Shown here: positions 57,265-64,000 of the stretch, in pieces
How positions within the stretch are numbered: position 1 is the first letter of the stretch
Layout: every line of letters begins with the position of its first letter
Assembly (NCBI RefSeq): GCF_001650915.1
Contig: NZ_LXYO01000001.1
Coordinates: forward strand, 62,001 to 126,000
Origin: Marinobacter sp. EhC06
GTDB lineage: Bacteria; Pseudomonadota; Gammaproteobacteria; Pseudomonadales; Oleiphilaceae
DNA length: 64,000 bases
Direction: 5' to 3'
The notes under the pieces: generated by a model
The model's database searches: none
Told to the model about the DNA's origin: nothing
The model's input: only the letters and a program-made list of their open reading frames with translations
Made by a program: the position numbers and the translations under genes

Positions 57265-58152
57265 TTATTCGGAAATTTTGAAGACAGGAGGCTCTTTATA
57301 GGTCTCGAGACGCCTCAGCCATCCGGGCAGCCAGCGCTCTCGTTCGATTGGATCCTTTGCGTTTTCAGCCCTGCGTGTAAGAACAGTGCCGGCGGCCTCC
57401 CGAAATTGCCCAAGAGCATTCCGGTCAGGTGAGCCAGACATTTCCAACAAGACTTGCAGCAGCCCCCAGCCTTGATCGTTGTAGCGTTCCGTAGAGGAAA
57501 GCCCCTCACCCTTGAAATTCACATAGTCGATGATGGCGTAGACGCCGCCGGGAGTCTGACTAAGCGCTTCAAGCCTGTCAGCCACGTCTGACTTCCGATC
57601 ATCCGGAGCGGCCTCAACAATCCTTCCAAGCGACTCTCTGGCGCGCCGGAAGATAAACTCAGCCTGTATTCCCTGGGTTCCCGCCAGAAATTCACGCAGT
57701 TCCGCGAGCCGGGGCGAGTCGTCGACAGCCAGGAATTCCGCTTTTTCGCTCCAGGGCGCATCGAAGGGCTCCAGAGCCCGCAGCCATTCGGGAATATTGA
57801 CTTGCCGTTGTTCCATGTATTCCATCAGCGCGGGAAAGCTCTCGACAAACCGCCCCTCAACGCCCTTCGGATACCAGATGAAGTGGCCAATCCCGAGCGA
57901 TGGGAACGCCTCACCATCGTTCCAGTGGACCAAACACTGGAAACGACCGGCACACTCGTTCCGGAAAATCTGTTGGCCCACCCAGTCCAACTGGGCAGAA
58001 GTCAGTGCCAGGGATATATCTCCGGTCTGCAAGTCTGGATTCTCCGCATCCACTTTGCCGGACTCGGCCGCTGGCGCCTTTTCGTCAGAATCGCAGCCAG
58101 CCAGACCCAAAAGACCTGCCAGTAATATCACTCCGAGGGATTTGAAAACCAA
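57265..58152 (-). CDS. Uncharacterised lipoprotein with a lysozyme-like motif
   Basis: A 295-residue lipoprotein (LLGLAGC, Cys20, followed by Asp, which in E. coli favours inner-membrane retention). After a 45-residue linker comes a helical domain. Residues 66-90 read as Glu66, Cys67, Cys73, a WNDGE turn with Asp79, then LGIGH with His90, resembling the Glu...Asp...TIGIGH order of T4-type lysozymes. The downstream half is helical with a conserved-looking NDQGWGLLQVLLEM. I do not recognise a named family, and hydrolase activity is only a suggestion. Translation starts at TTG, 7 bases after AGGAG; no nearby ATG is better. Confidence 0.75.
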   Translation of the reverse strand: MVFKSLGVILLAGLLGLAGCDSDEKAPAAESGKVDAENPDLQTGDISLALTSAQLDWVGQQIFRNECAGRFQCLVHWNDGEAFPSLGIGHFIWYPKGVEGRFVESFPALMEYMEQRQVNIPEWLRALEPFDAPWSEKAEFLAVDDSPRLAELREFLAGTQGIQAEFIFRRARESLGRIVEAAPDDRKSDVADRLEALSQTPGGVYAIIDYVNFKGEGLSSTERYNDQGWGLLQVLLEMSGSPDRNALGQFREAAGTVLTRRAENAKDPIERERWLPGWLRRLETYKEPPVFKISE

Positions 58153-58220
58153 TGATTCACTCCTGATAGCCGGGTTGTTTCCACAATCAATAACATAGTT
58201 GGCAAGGTTCCGGCAGGTCG

Positions 58221-59429
58221 CTATTCGTGACGTAACGCATCAATCGGGTTCAGCATGGCTGCCTTGCGAGCGGGGAAGTATCCGAAGATAACGCCGATGG
58301 CCACCGAGAAAGTAAACCCGACCGCCATAACCGCTGGCGAAACAACAAAGGGCATGTCCAGTTGCCAGGTGACAAGCCAGGTGCCCCCAACCCCGACAAT
58401 GAGACCAATAATCCCACCAAGGGTGGACAGCGCAATGGACTCGACCAGGAACTGGGTCAGCACATCCCGTGCCCTGGCCCCGATGGCGAGGCGAATGCCG
58501 ATCTCCCTGGTGCGCTCGGTGACCGAGACCAGCATGATGTTCATGATCCCGATACCGCCGACCAGCAGGCTGACCGCGGCAATCGCACCGAGCAGAACCG
58601 TCAGCGTGTTGGTGGTGCTTTCCAGGGTCTGGGCAATATCCTGGGTATCCCGGACATAGAAATCGTCGGCCCCACCTGCCGCTGGATTGCGCCGCTGCCT
58701 CAACAGGGACTCAATCTGGGCCTGGACCAATCCTGTTGTGCCATCCACCAGAGCCGATACATAAATGGCGCTGACGTCCAGCTCGCCCACCAGCCTTCGC
58801 TGCACCGCCTTGACCGGCATGAGAATGATCTTGTCCCGATCCTGGCCCATTGACTCGCCCTTCTCTACCAGCACACCGATCACCCGGCATGCCGTCCGGC
58901 CAACACGGATATTCGCGCCAAGGGGTTCCTGCCCGAGAAACATCTCCTCGATCAGGGTCTTGCCAATGATGCACACGGCAGCGCCGGCAGACTGTTCACT
59001 GTCCTCGAACTCACGGCCATAATCGAGGTAATGATTGCGTACGGCGAAATAGTCATTGGTGGTGCCGATGACCGGGATGGTGTCATTGGCATTTCCGATG
59101 ACCACGGTGGCACTGGTGGTTAGCGCAGGGGCGACCAGAATGCCAGCCACTTCATTGCGAATGGCCTCCACATCGCCCAACTCGAAATTCTCCGCACTGG
59201 TGCGCAGCCCGCCGGGACCCCGCTGGGCGGTACCCGGCATAACGAACAGCAAGTTGGAGCCAATGCTTGCGATCTGCTCAGTCACGCTTCGGGTAGCCGA
59301 CTGCCCCAGATGCACCATGGCCACCACACTTGCCACCCCGATAATGATGCCGAGCGTTGTCAGGAACGACCGTAGCTTGTTTCGGGCAATAGCCTGTACC
59401 GACATGCCCAGGGTATCCAGGGCCCTCAT
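58221..59429 (-). CDS. MacB-type ABC transporter permease
   Basis: Inner-membrane permease of 402 residues: one N-terminal helix ([17 protein letters not shown]), a large periplasmic MacB_PCD domain (about 50-260), then three helices of the FtsX domain ([21 protein letters not shown], then [15 protein letters not shown]). The ATPase is encoded separately, unlike fused E. coli MacB. Its start overlaps the ATPase gene by 4 bp. With the adaptor it should form a MacAB-like tripartite exporter for a lipid, peptide or antibiotic; the substrate is unknown. Confidence 0.9.
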   Translation of the reverse strand: MRALDTLGMSVQAIARNKLRSFLTTLGIIIGVASVVAMVHLGQSATRSVTEQIASIGSNLLFVMPGTAQRGPGGLRTSAENFELGDVEAIRNEVAGILVAPALTTSATVVIGNANDTIPVIGTTNDYFAVRNHYLDYGREFEDSEQSAGAAVCIIGKTLIEEMFLGQEPLGANIRVGRTACRVIGVLVEKGESMGQDRDKIILMPVKAVQRRLVGELDVSAIYVSALVDGTTGLVQAQIESLLRQRRNPAAGGADDFYVRDTQDIAQTLESTTNTLTVLLGAIAAVSLLVGGIGIMNIMLVSVTERTREIGIRLAIGARARDVLTQFLVESIALSTLGGIIGLIVGVGGTWLVTWQLDMPFVVSPAVMAVGFTFSVAIGVIFGYFPARKAAMLNPIDALRHE

Positions 59430-60169
59430 GGGATAACCTCGGACGGCGTACCATCCCTGACCAGCTTGCCATCGGTGAAAAACAGAACCCGGTCCGCGTA
59501 TCGGGCAATATCGGGCTCATGGGTCACCATGAGAATCGTAATTCCCCGCTGTTCACGAATGGACACAAGCTCCTTCATGATCTCTCCGGCCATGGCGGTA
59601 TCGAGGTTGCCCGTGGGCTCATCCGCCAGCAAGAGCGGAGGCTCCGTTACCAGGGCCCGTGCTATCGCTACCCGTTGTTGCTGACCACCGGAAAGCTGGG
59701 CCGAGGTCGCATGCGCCCGATCCGCGAGACCAACCGTGGTAAGCGCCTGCATCGCCAACTCATGACGCTGCGCTGGCCGGACGCCCTCGTAAATCAGCGG
59801 CAGTTCAACGTTACTCAGGGCACTGGTGCGAGGCAGCAGATTGAAGCTCTGAAACACAAATCCCATGAAGTTCCGGCGCAGCAGGGCTAGTTCGTCCCGG
59901 TTGAGGCCGCCCACCTCCACGCCCCGGAACCGGTATTCCCCGGAGCTGGGCACATCCAGGCAACCCAGGATATTCATACAGGTGGATTTGCCCGAGCCCG
60001 ACGGCCCCATGATCGCAACAAACTCCCCGGCCCGAATATTCAGGCTGACGCCATCCAGAGCACGAACCTCGGTCGCGCCGCTACCGTATATCTTGTAGAT
60101 GTCGCGCGCCTCCACAACGCATGGCGAGGATTGCGAAATTTCAGACACACCGACATTAACTGGTCCCAT
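59426..60169 (-). CDS. MacB/LolD-type ABC transporter ATPase
   Basis: A 247-residue ATPase with Walker [11 protein letters not shown]-loop [10 protein letters not shown], signature [15 protein letters not shown], Walker [13 protein letters not shown] and switch histidine VTHEPD. It matches the N-terminal domain of MacB. The ATG at 60169 shares its A with the adaptor stop codon (TGATG) and has no separate ribosome site, which indicates coupling; a GTG at 60172 is possible. Confidence 0.92.
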   Translation of the reverse strand: MGPVNVGVSEISQSSPCVVEARDIYKIYGSGATEVRALDGVSLNIRAGEFVAIMGPSGSGKSTCMNILGCLDVPSSGEYRFRGVEVGGLNRDELALLRRNFMGFVFQSFNLLPRTSALSNVELPLIYEGVRPAQRHELAMQALTTVGLADRAHATSAQLSGGQQQRVAIARALVTEPPLLLADEPTGNLDTAMAGEIMKELVSIREQRGITILMVTHEPDIARYADRVLFFTDGKLVRDGTPSEVIP

Positions 60170-61419
60170 CACGGAATTACCGCCGACTGCATGCCGGTTA
60201 TTACCGCCTCACCCTCCGCCAGCTCGTCACCAGGCAACTCCGTGTAGCGTCCATCGGAAGCCCCCGTTTTTACGACCACCCGGGTCGGCGCCCCGTCTCG
60301 CAGCAGCCAAACAGTGTTTGAGGGGCCGGATCGATTTGAGCCACCCCGGGCACCGGGGTGACTGAACAGGCCACCACCGCCGCTATCGGTTGCCGGCGGG
60401 GTAAAACGGAACGCCACATTCGGCACCCGCAGAACATCCTCACGACGGCCGGTTTCGATGATTGCGGTGGCCGTCATGCCCGGTTTGAGCAAGCCCTCGC
60501 TGTTATCCACGGAGAGAACGGTGGTGTAGGTGACCACGTTGTTGTCGACGGACGGGTAAAGGTGAACCTTCAGCACTTCGGCGGAAAATGCCTGGCCCGA
60601 CCAGGCATCCACGGTAAACGTTGCCGTCTGACCAGCTTCCACCATCCCGACATCTGCTTCATCCATGGACACATGCAGCTCCATGGCTTTCAGATCTTCC
60701 GCCAGCAGGAACAGCACCGGTGTCTGGAAACTGGCCGCCACGGTATTGCCGGGCTCAATACTTCGCTGCAGAACCACACCGTTGATGGGCGAGGTGATCA
60801 CCGCTTTTTCCAACCGGGTCCGGGCCTGAAGCACCGACGCATCCGCCTGCCTCACCGATGCCCGGGCATAGGCCAGCTTCGCTTCTGCCCGCTTGCGGGC
60901 CGCAATGGCAGCATCCAGCTCCGCCTGAGCGCTGGTGCCCCGCTCACGCAGTGCGCTGATCCGCCGTTCGTCCACCCTTGCTTCCTCGAGAGTCGCCTCA
61001 GCCTCCGCCACCGACGCCCGGGAAAGGGCAAGCTGGGCTTCCGCCTGTTCCAGCGCCACCGCCAATTCATCGGTGTCGAACAGCGCCAGAACCTGTCCTT
61101 GAGTCACCTGATCGTTTTCTTCCACCAGAACCTGCGTAATCAGCCCCGATATTTCTGCACCCACAGAAACCTCACTCTTGGGTTCAAGGCTTCCAGTGGC
61201 AGTGGCCGTCATCACCATGTCGCCCCGGTCCAGATTGTGGGTCTGCCAAAGCACCTCGCCATCATCTGGCCACAGCCACCAACCAGCGAGCGCCAAAACC
61301 GCCATCAGTGCAACTAGCCAGGCGAAGCGGCCAGCCCTCCCCCGCTTGCGTTCCGAGCGAATAACCCGACTGACCTCAGCAGCCATTTCCTGCCGGGTTG
61401 AATCCTTTTCCTCTTCCAT
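60169..61419 (-). CDS. MacA-like periplasmic adaptor (membrane fusion protein)
   Basis: A 416-residue adaptor that links the inner-membrane exporter to an outer-membrane channel. One N-terminal helix (FAWLVALMAVLALAGWWLW), lipoyl halves, a long alpha-hairpin (about 110-190, Ala/Glu/Arg rich), a beta-barrel domain and a Ser/Gly-rich insertion (about residue 345-365). It lacks the lipobox of some adaptors. The ATG at 61419 follows AAGGAG by 7 bases. It leads the three-gene operon; no outer-membrane TolC partner is nearby. Confidence 0.9.
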   Translation of the reverse strand: MEEEKDSTRQEMAAEVSRVIRSERKRGRAGRFAWLVALMAVLALAGWWLWPDDGEVLWQTHNLDRGDMVMTATATGSLEPKSEVSVGAEISGLITQVLVEENDQVTQGQVLALFDTDELAVALEQAEAQLALSRASVAEAEATLEEARVDERRISALRERGTSAQAELDAAIAARKRAEAKLAYARASVRQADASVLQARTRLEKAVITSPINGVVLQRSIEPGNTVAASFQTPVLFLLAEDLKAMELHVSMDEADVGMVEAGQTATFTVDAWSGQAFSAEVLKVHLYPSVDNNVVTYTTVLSVDNSEGLLKPGMTATAIIETGRREDVLRVPNVAFRFTPPATDSGGGGLFSHPGARGGSNRSGPSNTVWLLRDGAPTRVVVKTGASDGRYTELPGDELAEGEAVITGMQSAVIP

Positions 61420-61556
61420 CAAGCTCTCCTTCCAATCGGAAGCCCAGGGCACAAACTTGAGGGCCCTCAATAGGCATTACGCTGAACAGGCTCTAGATTG
61501 CAAGCATGGATCGTAAATTTTTAGTCAACGCATCAGAGCCATCAACCTTTCCGCCC

Positions 61557-61600
61557 ACAAAACGAAGAAGGCCGGGATTTCCCGGCCTTCTTCGTTTTTG
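61557..61600 (-). terminator. Long perfect terminator after the thioesterase gene
   Basis: A 16-bp perfect stem (61561-61576 with 61581-61596) and a 4-base loop, with T's following on both strands. It serves the leftward thioesterase gene and separates it from the adaptor operon. Confidence 0.92.
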
Positions 61601-61667
61601 TCGAACTTGATTGATCGATATCATTAACCTTGGACTTCTCGGACTTTTAAAAGCCTCCTGCCAAGCA

Positions 61668-62060
61668 TCACCCGACGAGATGCTCAGAAAGCTTCGCCCT
61701 GATTTCATCCGGAATCGGCAGGGCTTTCTCTGTTTCATAATCGAAATGAATCAGCACGGCGACGCCCCGGGCAATCTGCTTGTCGCCCTGCCAGGCTTCC
61801 TGAACCACATGGAACGAGGAATTGCCGATTTTACCGATGCCCGTCTTGATCTTGACCGGAATATGCCAGTAGCTCTGGGCCATCAGATCAATCTCCAGCC
61901 GTGCAATGATCAGCGGCCAGGTCTCCGCCTCAAGGGTGGGATGAAAAATCCGGAAAACCGGCGTTCTGGCCTGCTCGAACCAGACCGGTAAAGTGGTGTT
62001 GCTGATGTGCCCGAGGGCATCGGTATCGCTGAAACGTGGCTCCAGCTCCAGATGAAACAT
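61668..62060 (-). CDS. Acyl-CoA thioesterase, 4HBT hotdog family
   Basis: A 130-residue hotdog-fold thioesterase, probably tetrameric and cytoplasmic. The family's active-site helix is visible (RFSDTDALGHISNTTLPVWFEQAR, with the Asp-x-x-Gly-His pattern of 4-hydroxybenzoyl-CoA thioesterase and YbgC relatives). Its specific acyl-CoA is unknown. The ATG at 62060 with GGGGAAG upstream starts MFHLELEPRF; the in-frame reading to 62207 overlaps the upstream gene. It lies 67 bp after the sugar dehydrogenase gene in the same direction. Confidence 0.87.
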   Translation of the reverse strand: MFHLELEPRFSDTDALGHISNTTLPVWFEQARTPVFRIFHPTLEAETWPLIIARLEIDLMAQSYWHIPVKIKTGIGKIGNSSFHVVQEAWQGDKQIARGVAVLIHFDYETEKALPIPDEIRAKLSEHLVG

Positions 62061-62127
62061 AGCGGCTTCCCCTTTCTGAAAACCGCCTACTATACACCGG
62101 CCGGACACAAACACCCCAAATCTGCGA

Positions 62128-63708
62128 CTAAGGCACGAGGCGAAGCACCCGGCCATCGGCGCTGTCGGTGAGCAGATACACCGCGCCCTCGGGCCCGGTG
62201 GCGACATCCCTAATTCGCTCGCCGAGCTCTTCGAGCATCGTTTCCACGTCGCTTGCTTGCCGTCCGTCCAGCGTCACCCGATGCACACTTCTGTCGGCAA
62301 GCGCACCAACAAGCAGGTTACCCTGCCAGTCTGGAAACAGCTCGCCCCGGTAGCGGGTCATGCCTGAGGGCGCGATTGAAGGCGTCCAGTGCAGCAGCGG
62401 CTGTTCCATACCTTCCCGCTCAACAAAGGGCGTGATCATCGCTCCGGTGTAGTCTATGCCGTGAGTGATCACCGGCCAGCCGTAGTTGTGCCCCGGCTCG
62501 ATGATGTTGATTTCATCCCCACCACGCGGTCCGTGTTCATGGGCAATCAGAAGGCCCTCAGCGGAGTCGTAGACCAGCCCCTGCACATTGCGGTGCCCGT
62601 AACTGTAGATTTCCGGAAGCGCGTCGTCCCTGCTGACGAAGGGATTATCGGCCGGAGCCGTGCCATCCGGGTTCAGGCGGACAATCTTGCCGAGATGACT
62701 CGACAGGTCCTGCGCCTGCTCACGGTAGTCGAATCCATCCCCAAGGGTGACGATCAGCGTATCATCCGGAAGCCAGGCCATCCGGCCACCGTAGTGGGCA
62801 CTGCCCTGTTTCGCTGGTTTAGCCCGGAATATCTCGACAACGTCTTTCAGAGCCATTCCCTGTAACTGACCACGGGCAACACAAAGGTGATTGGCAGATG
62901 CGGTACCGCAGGCGTAGGCGAGAAATACCTCCTGGTCAGTCTCGAAATCAGGCGACAACAGAACATCAAACAGGCCTGCCTGGGCGTCATTGAAAACCGT
63001 CGGCACACCGGTAATCGGCTCCTGGCTCAACTCCAAGTCCGCCGAGATTCGCCGCAGTCGCCCTGCCCGCTCGGTTACCAAGGCGCCACCGTCAGGAAGA
63101 AATGCCAGTGACCAAGGATGCTCAAGGCCAGACACCAATGTTTCAACGGAATAACTGGCGACGGATTGGGCCTTTACCAGGCCCGGCTGCCAGCCAAGAC
63201 CAACCGCAAGACAACAGATCGCCACAGCTGGCACTGTGTTGAGACCACTCGCCTCCTTGCGAGAAGCGGTCAATCGGGCAAACAGCCACCCGGCGAATAC
63301 CCCTGACAGCAGCATTGCAATCAGGCCGCCCGGGGATCGGGTTGCGGCGATCAGCGTCGGCATTGGCAACATCGCGTTGACGGTTGCCAGCGCAACCCAT
63401 AATCCGGCTCCACCGGCCAACGCACAAAGCGGAGATCGCCAGCCCGGCCCCATCAACCGGGAGAATCCTGCGGCAGCTAGCTGGGAGACCAGAAAACTGA
63501 CTCCGAAGAGAATCCCATAAACAGGCGCGAAGGATCCCAGGTCATGAAGTGTGGCAGAAATTCGTGCTTCAACACCGATCTGCACACCTATTTCCTGAAG
63601 CGCCAGCAGGTTGAACTGGGTCTGCACCACGGTCCCGAGAATGACACCGACCAATAGCGCAATTGTAAAGCTCACCAGGATCTTTTTGTTTTTGTGCATG
63701 CCTGCCAT
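62128..63708 (-). CDS. Membrane-anchored PQQ-type sugar dehydrogenase
   Basis: A 526-residue fusion. The first about 185 residues contain five predicted helices (starting KKILVSFTIALLVGVILG), then a linker. The rest is a soluble six-bladed propeller of the YliI/aldose sugar dehydrogenase family: HPWSLAFLPDGGALVTERAG, GSAHYGGRMAWLPDDTL, EIYSYGHRNVQGLVYD and HEHGPRGGDEINIIEPG. Five helices with a basic N-terminus would put the propeller in the periplasm, where PQQ enzymes work. Relatives usually have only a signal peptide, so the membrane domain is unusual. The ATG at 63708, with GGAG upstream, is preferred; 63699 is possible. The substrate is not readable from sequence. Confidence 0.85.
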   Translation of the reverse strand: MAGMHKNKKILVSFTIALLVGVILGTVVQTQFNLLALQEIGVQIGVEARISATLHDLGSFAPVYGILFGVSFLVSQLAAAGFSRLMGPGWRSPLCALAGGAGLWVALATVNAMLPMPTLIAATRSPGGLIAMLLSGVFAGWLFARLTASRKEASGLNTVPAVAICCLAVGLGWQPGLVKAQSVASYSVETLVSGLEHPWSLAFLPDGGALVTERAGRLRRISADLELSQEPITGVPTVFNDAQAGLFDVLLSPDFETDQEVFLAYACGTASANHLCVARGQLQGMALKDVVEIFRAKPAKQGSAHYGGRMAWLPDDTLIVTLGDGFDYREQAQDLSSHLGKIVRLNPDGTAPADNPFVSRDDALPEIYSYGHRNVQGLVYDSAEGLLIAHEHGPRGGDEINIIEPGHNYGWPVITHGIDYTGAMITPFVEREGMEQPLLHWTPSIAPSGMTRYRGELFPDWQGNLLVGALADRSVHRVTLDGRQASDVETMLEELGERIRDVATGPEGAVYLLTDSADGRVLRLVP

Positions 63709-63763
63709 CACTGTCGTCTCCGGAGTTTTCCCTTTTATACGAACACTTCCGTCAGATACAAAC

Positions 63764-63794
63764 ACAAAAAAGCCGGAGCATCACGCTCCGGCTT
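63764..63794 (-). terminator. Terminator of the ferredoxin-NADP reductase gene
   Basis: A 10-bp perfect stem (AAGCCGGAGC/GCTCCGGCTT) with a 5-base loop and a T-run on the minus strand, 28 bp after the stop codon. Confidence 0.85.
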
Positions 63795-63821
63795 ATTCAG
63801 AGGTGGGTTACCCCTGCATAC

Positions 63822-64000
63822 TCACTGCTCCACAAAGGCCCGCTCAATCACGTAATGCCCCATGTCGCCACCGCGGGCTTCCTTGAATCCCATGTTGTTC
63901 AGGATAGCGCAGGTATCCTTGAGCATGCTCGGACTGCCGCAGATCATGAAACGGTCGGTCTCCGGATCGAAATCCGGCAGGTCCAGATCACGGGTGATTT
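63822..64000 (-). CDS. fpr: Ferredoxin-NADP reductase (C-terminal part)
   Basis: The last 59 codons of a gene cut by the window edge; it reads leftward to a TGA at 63822-63824. The translated end contains DRFMICGSPSMLKDTCAIL and closes with HYVIERAFVEQ, which match the NADP-binding C-terminus of Pseudomonas-type Fpr. The enzyme exchanges electrons between NADPH and ferredoxin or flavodoxin, often in oxidative-stress responses. Confidence 0.88.
   Translation of the reverse strand, partial: ITRDLDLPDFDPETDRFMICGSPSMLKDTCAILNNMGFKEARGGDMGHYVIERAFVEQ

Noticed and set aside
58221..60169. Separate ATPase and permease genes considered a broken MacB
   Set aside because: Separate genes with overlapping start and stop codons are a common arrangement in this transporter family; both proteins are complete.

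Overview
The window looks like chromosome of a Marinobacter-type marine gammaproteobacterium. This is inferred from protein sequence character and from Pseudomonas-like gene order (Pro-Arg-His-Leu tRNAs, tig-clpP-clpX-lon-hupB-ppiD; glk-edd against gap-pyk; eda-pgl-zwf against hexR). No rRNA, phage, transposase or CRISPR was seen. Almost everything is intact chromosomal metabolism and housekeeping.

Region 1 (1-18.5 kb) is a glycerol acquisition and catabolism island. A leftward operon matches the glpSTPQUV glycerol ABC importer order: two ATPases, two permeases, a small DUF2160 membrane protein and a 580-residue binding protein. A chemoreceptor follows it. A divergent AcoR-like sigma-54 activator, glpK, glpR and glpD, an outer-membrane porin and a second, orphan copy of the binding protein complete the island. 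A sigma-54 -24/-12 promoter lies upstream of glpS. Dyads of the form TTCG-N4-CGAA (GlpR-like) occur at four promoters or probable promoters.

Region 2 (18.5-35.5 kb) holds a uracil-DNA-glycosylase-like protein, a nitroreductase, and the Entner-Doudoroff/lower glycolysis set (glk, edd, gap, pyk, eda, pgl, zwf) with its regulator hexR and HexR-like operators. A starch/maltodextrin module follows: a LamB porin, a lipoprotein pullulanase and a small lipoprotein.

Region 3 (35.5-52.8 kb) is housekeeping: ppiD, hupB, lon, clpX, clpP, tig, a four-tRNA operon with a strong promoter, folD, glcB (malate synthase G), cysS-glnS, ppiB-lpxH.

Region 4 (52.8-64 kb) holds the general amino-acid importer aapJQMP, an uncharacterised lysozyme-like lipoprotein, a MacA/MacB-type efflux operon, a hotdog thioesterase, a membrane-anchored PQQ-type sugar dehydrogenase and the end of a ferredoxin-NADP reductase gene.

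The most notable non-gene signal is a set of five 75-106 bp palindromic repeats in two families. They occupy every convergent intergenic gap longer than 100 bp in the window, and one family shows compensatory stem changes between copies. The most notable regulatory signal is the combined sigma-54/GlpR architecture of the glycerol importer. The importer's two ATPases also look like an asymmetric pair with one degenerate nucleotide site.
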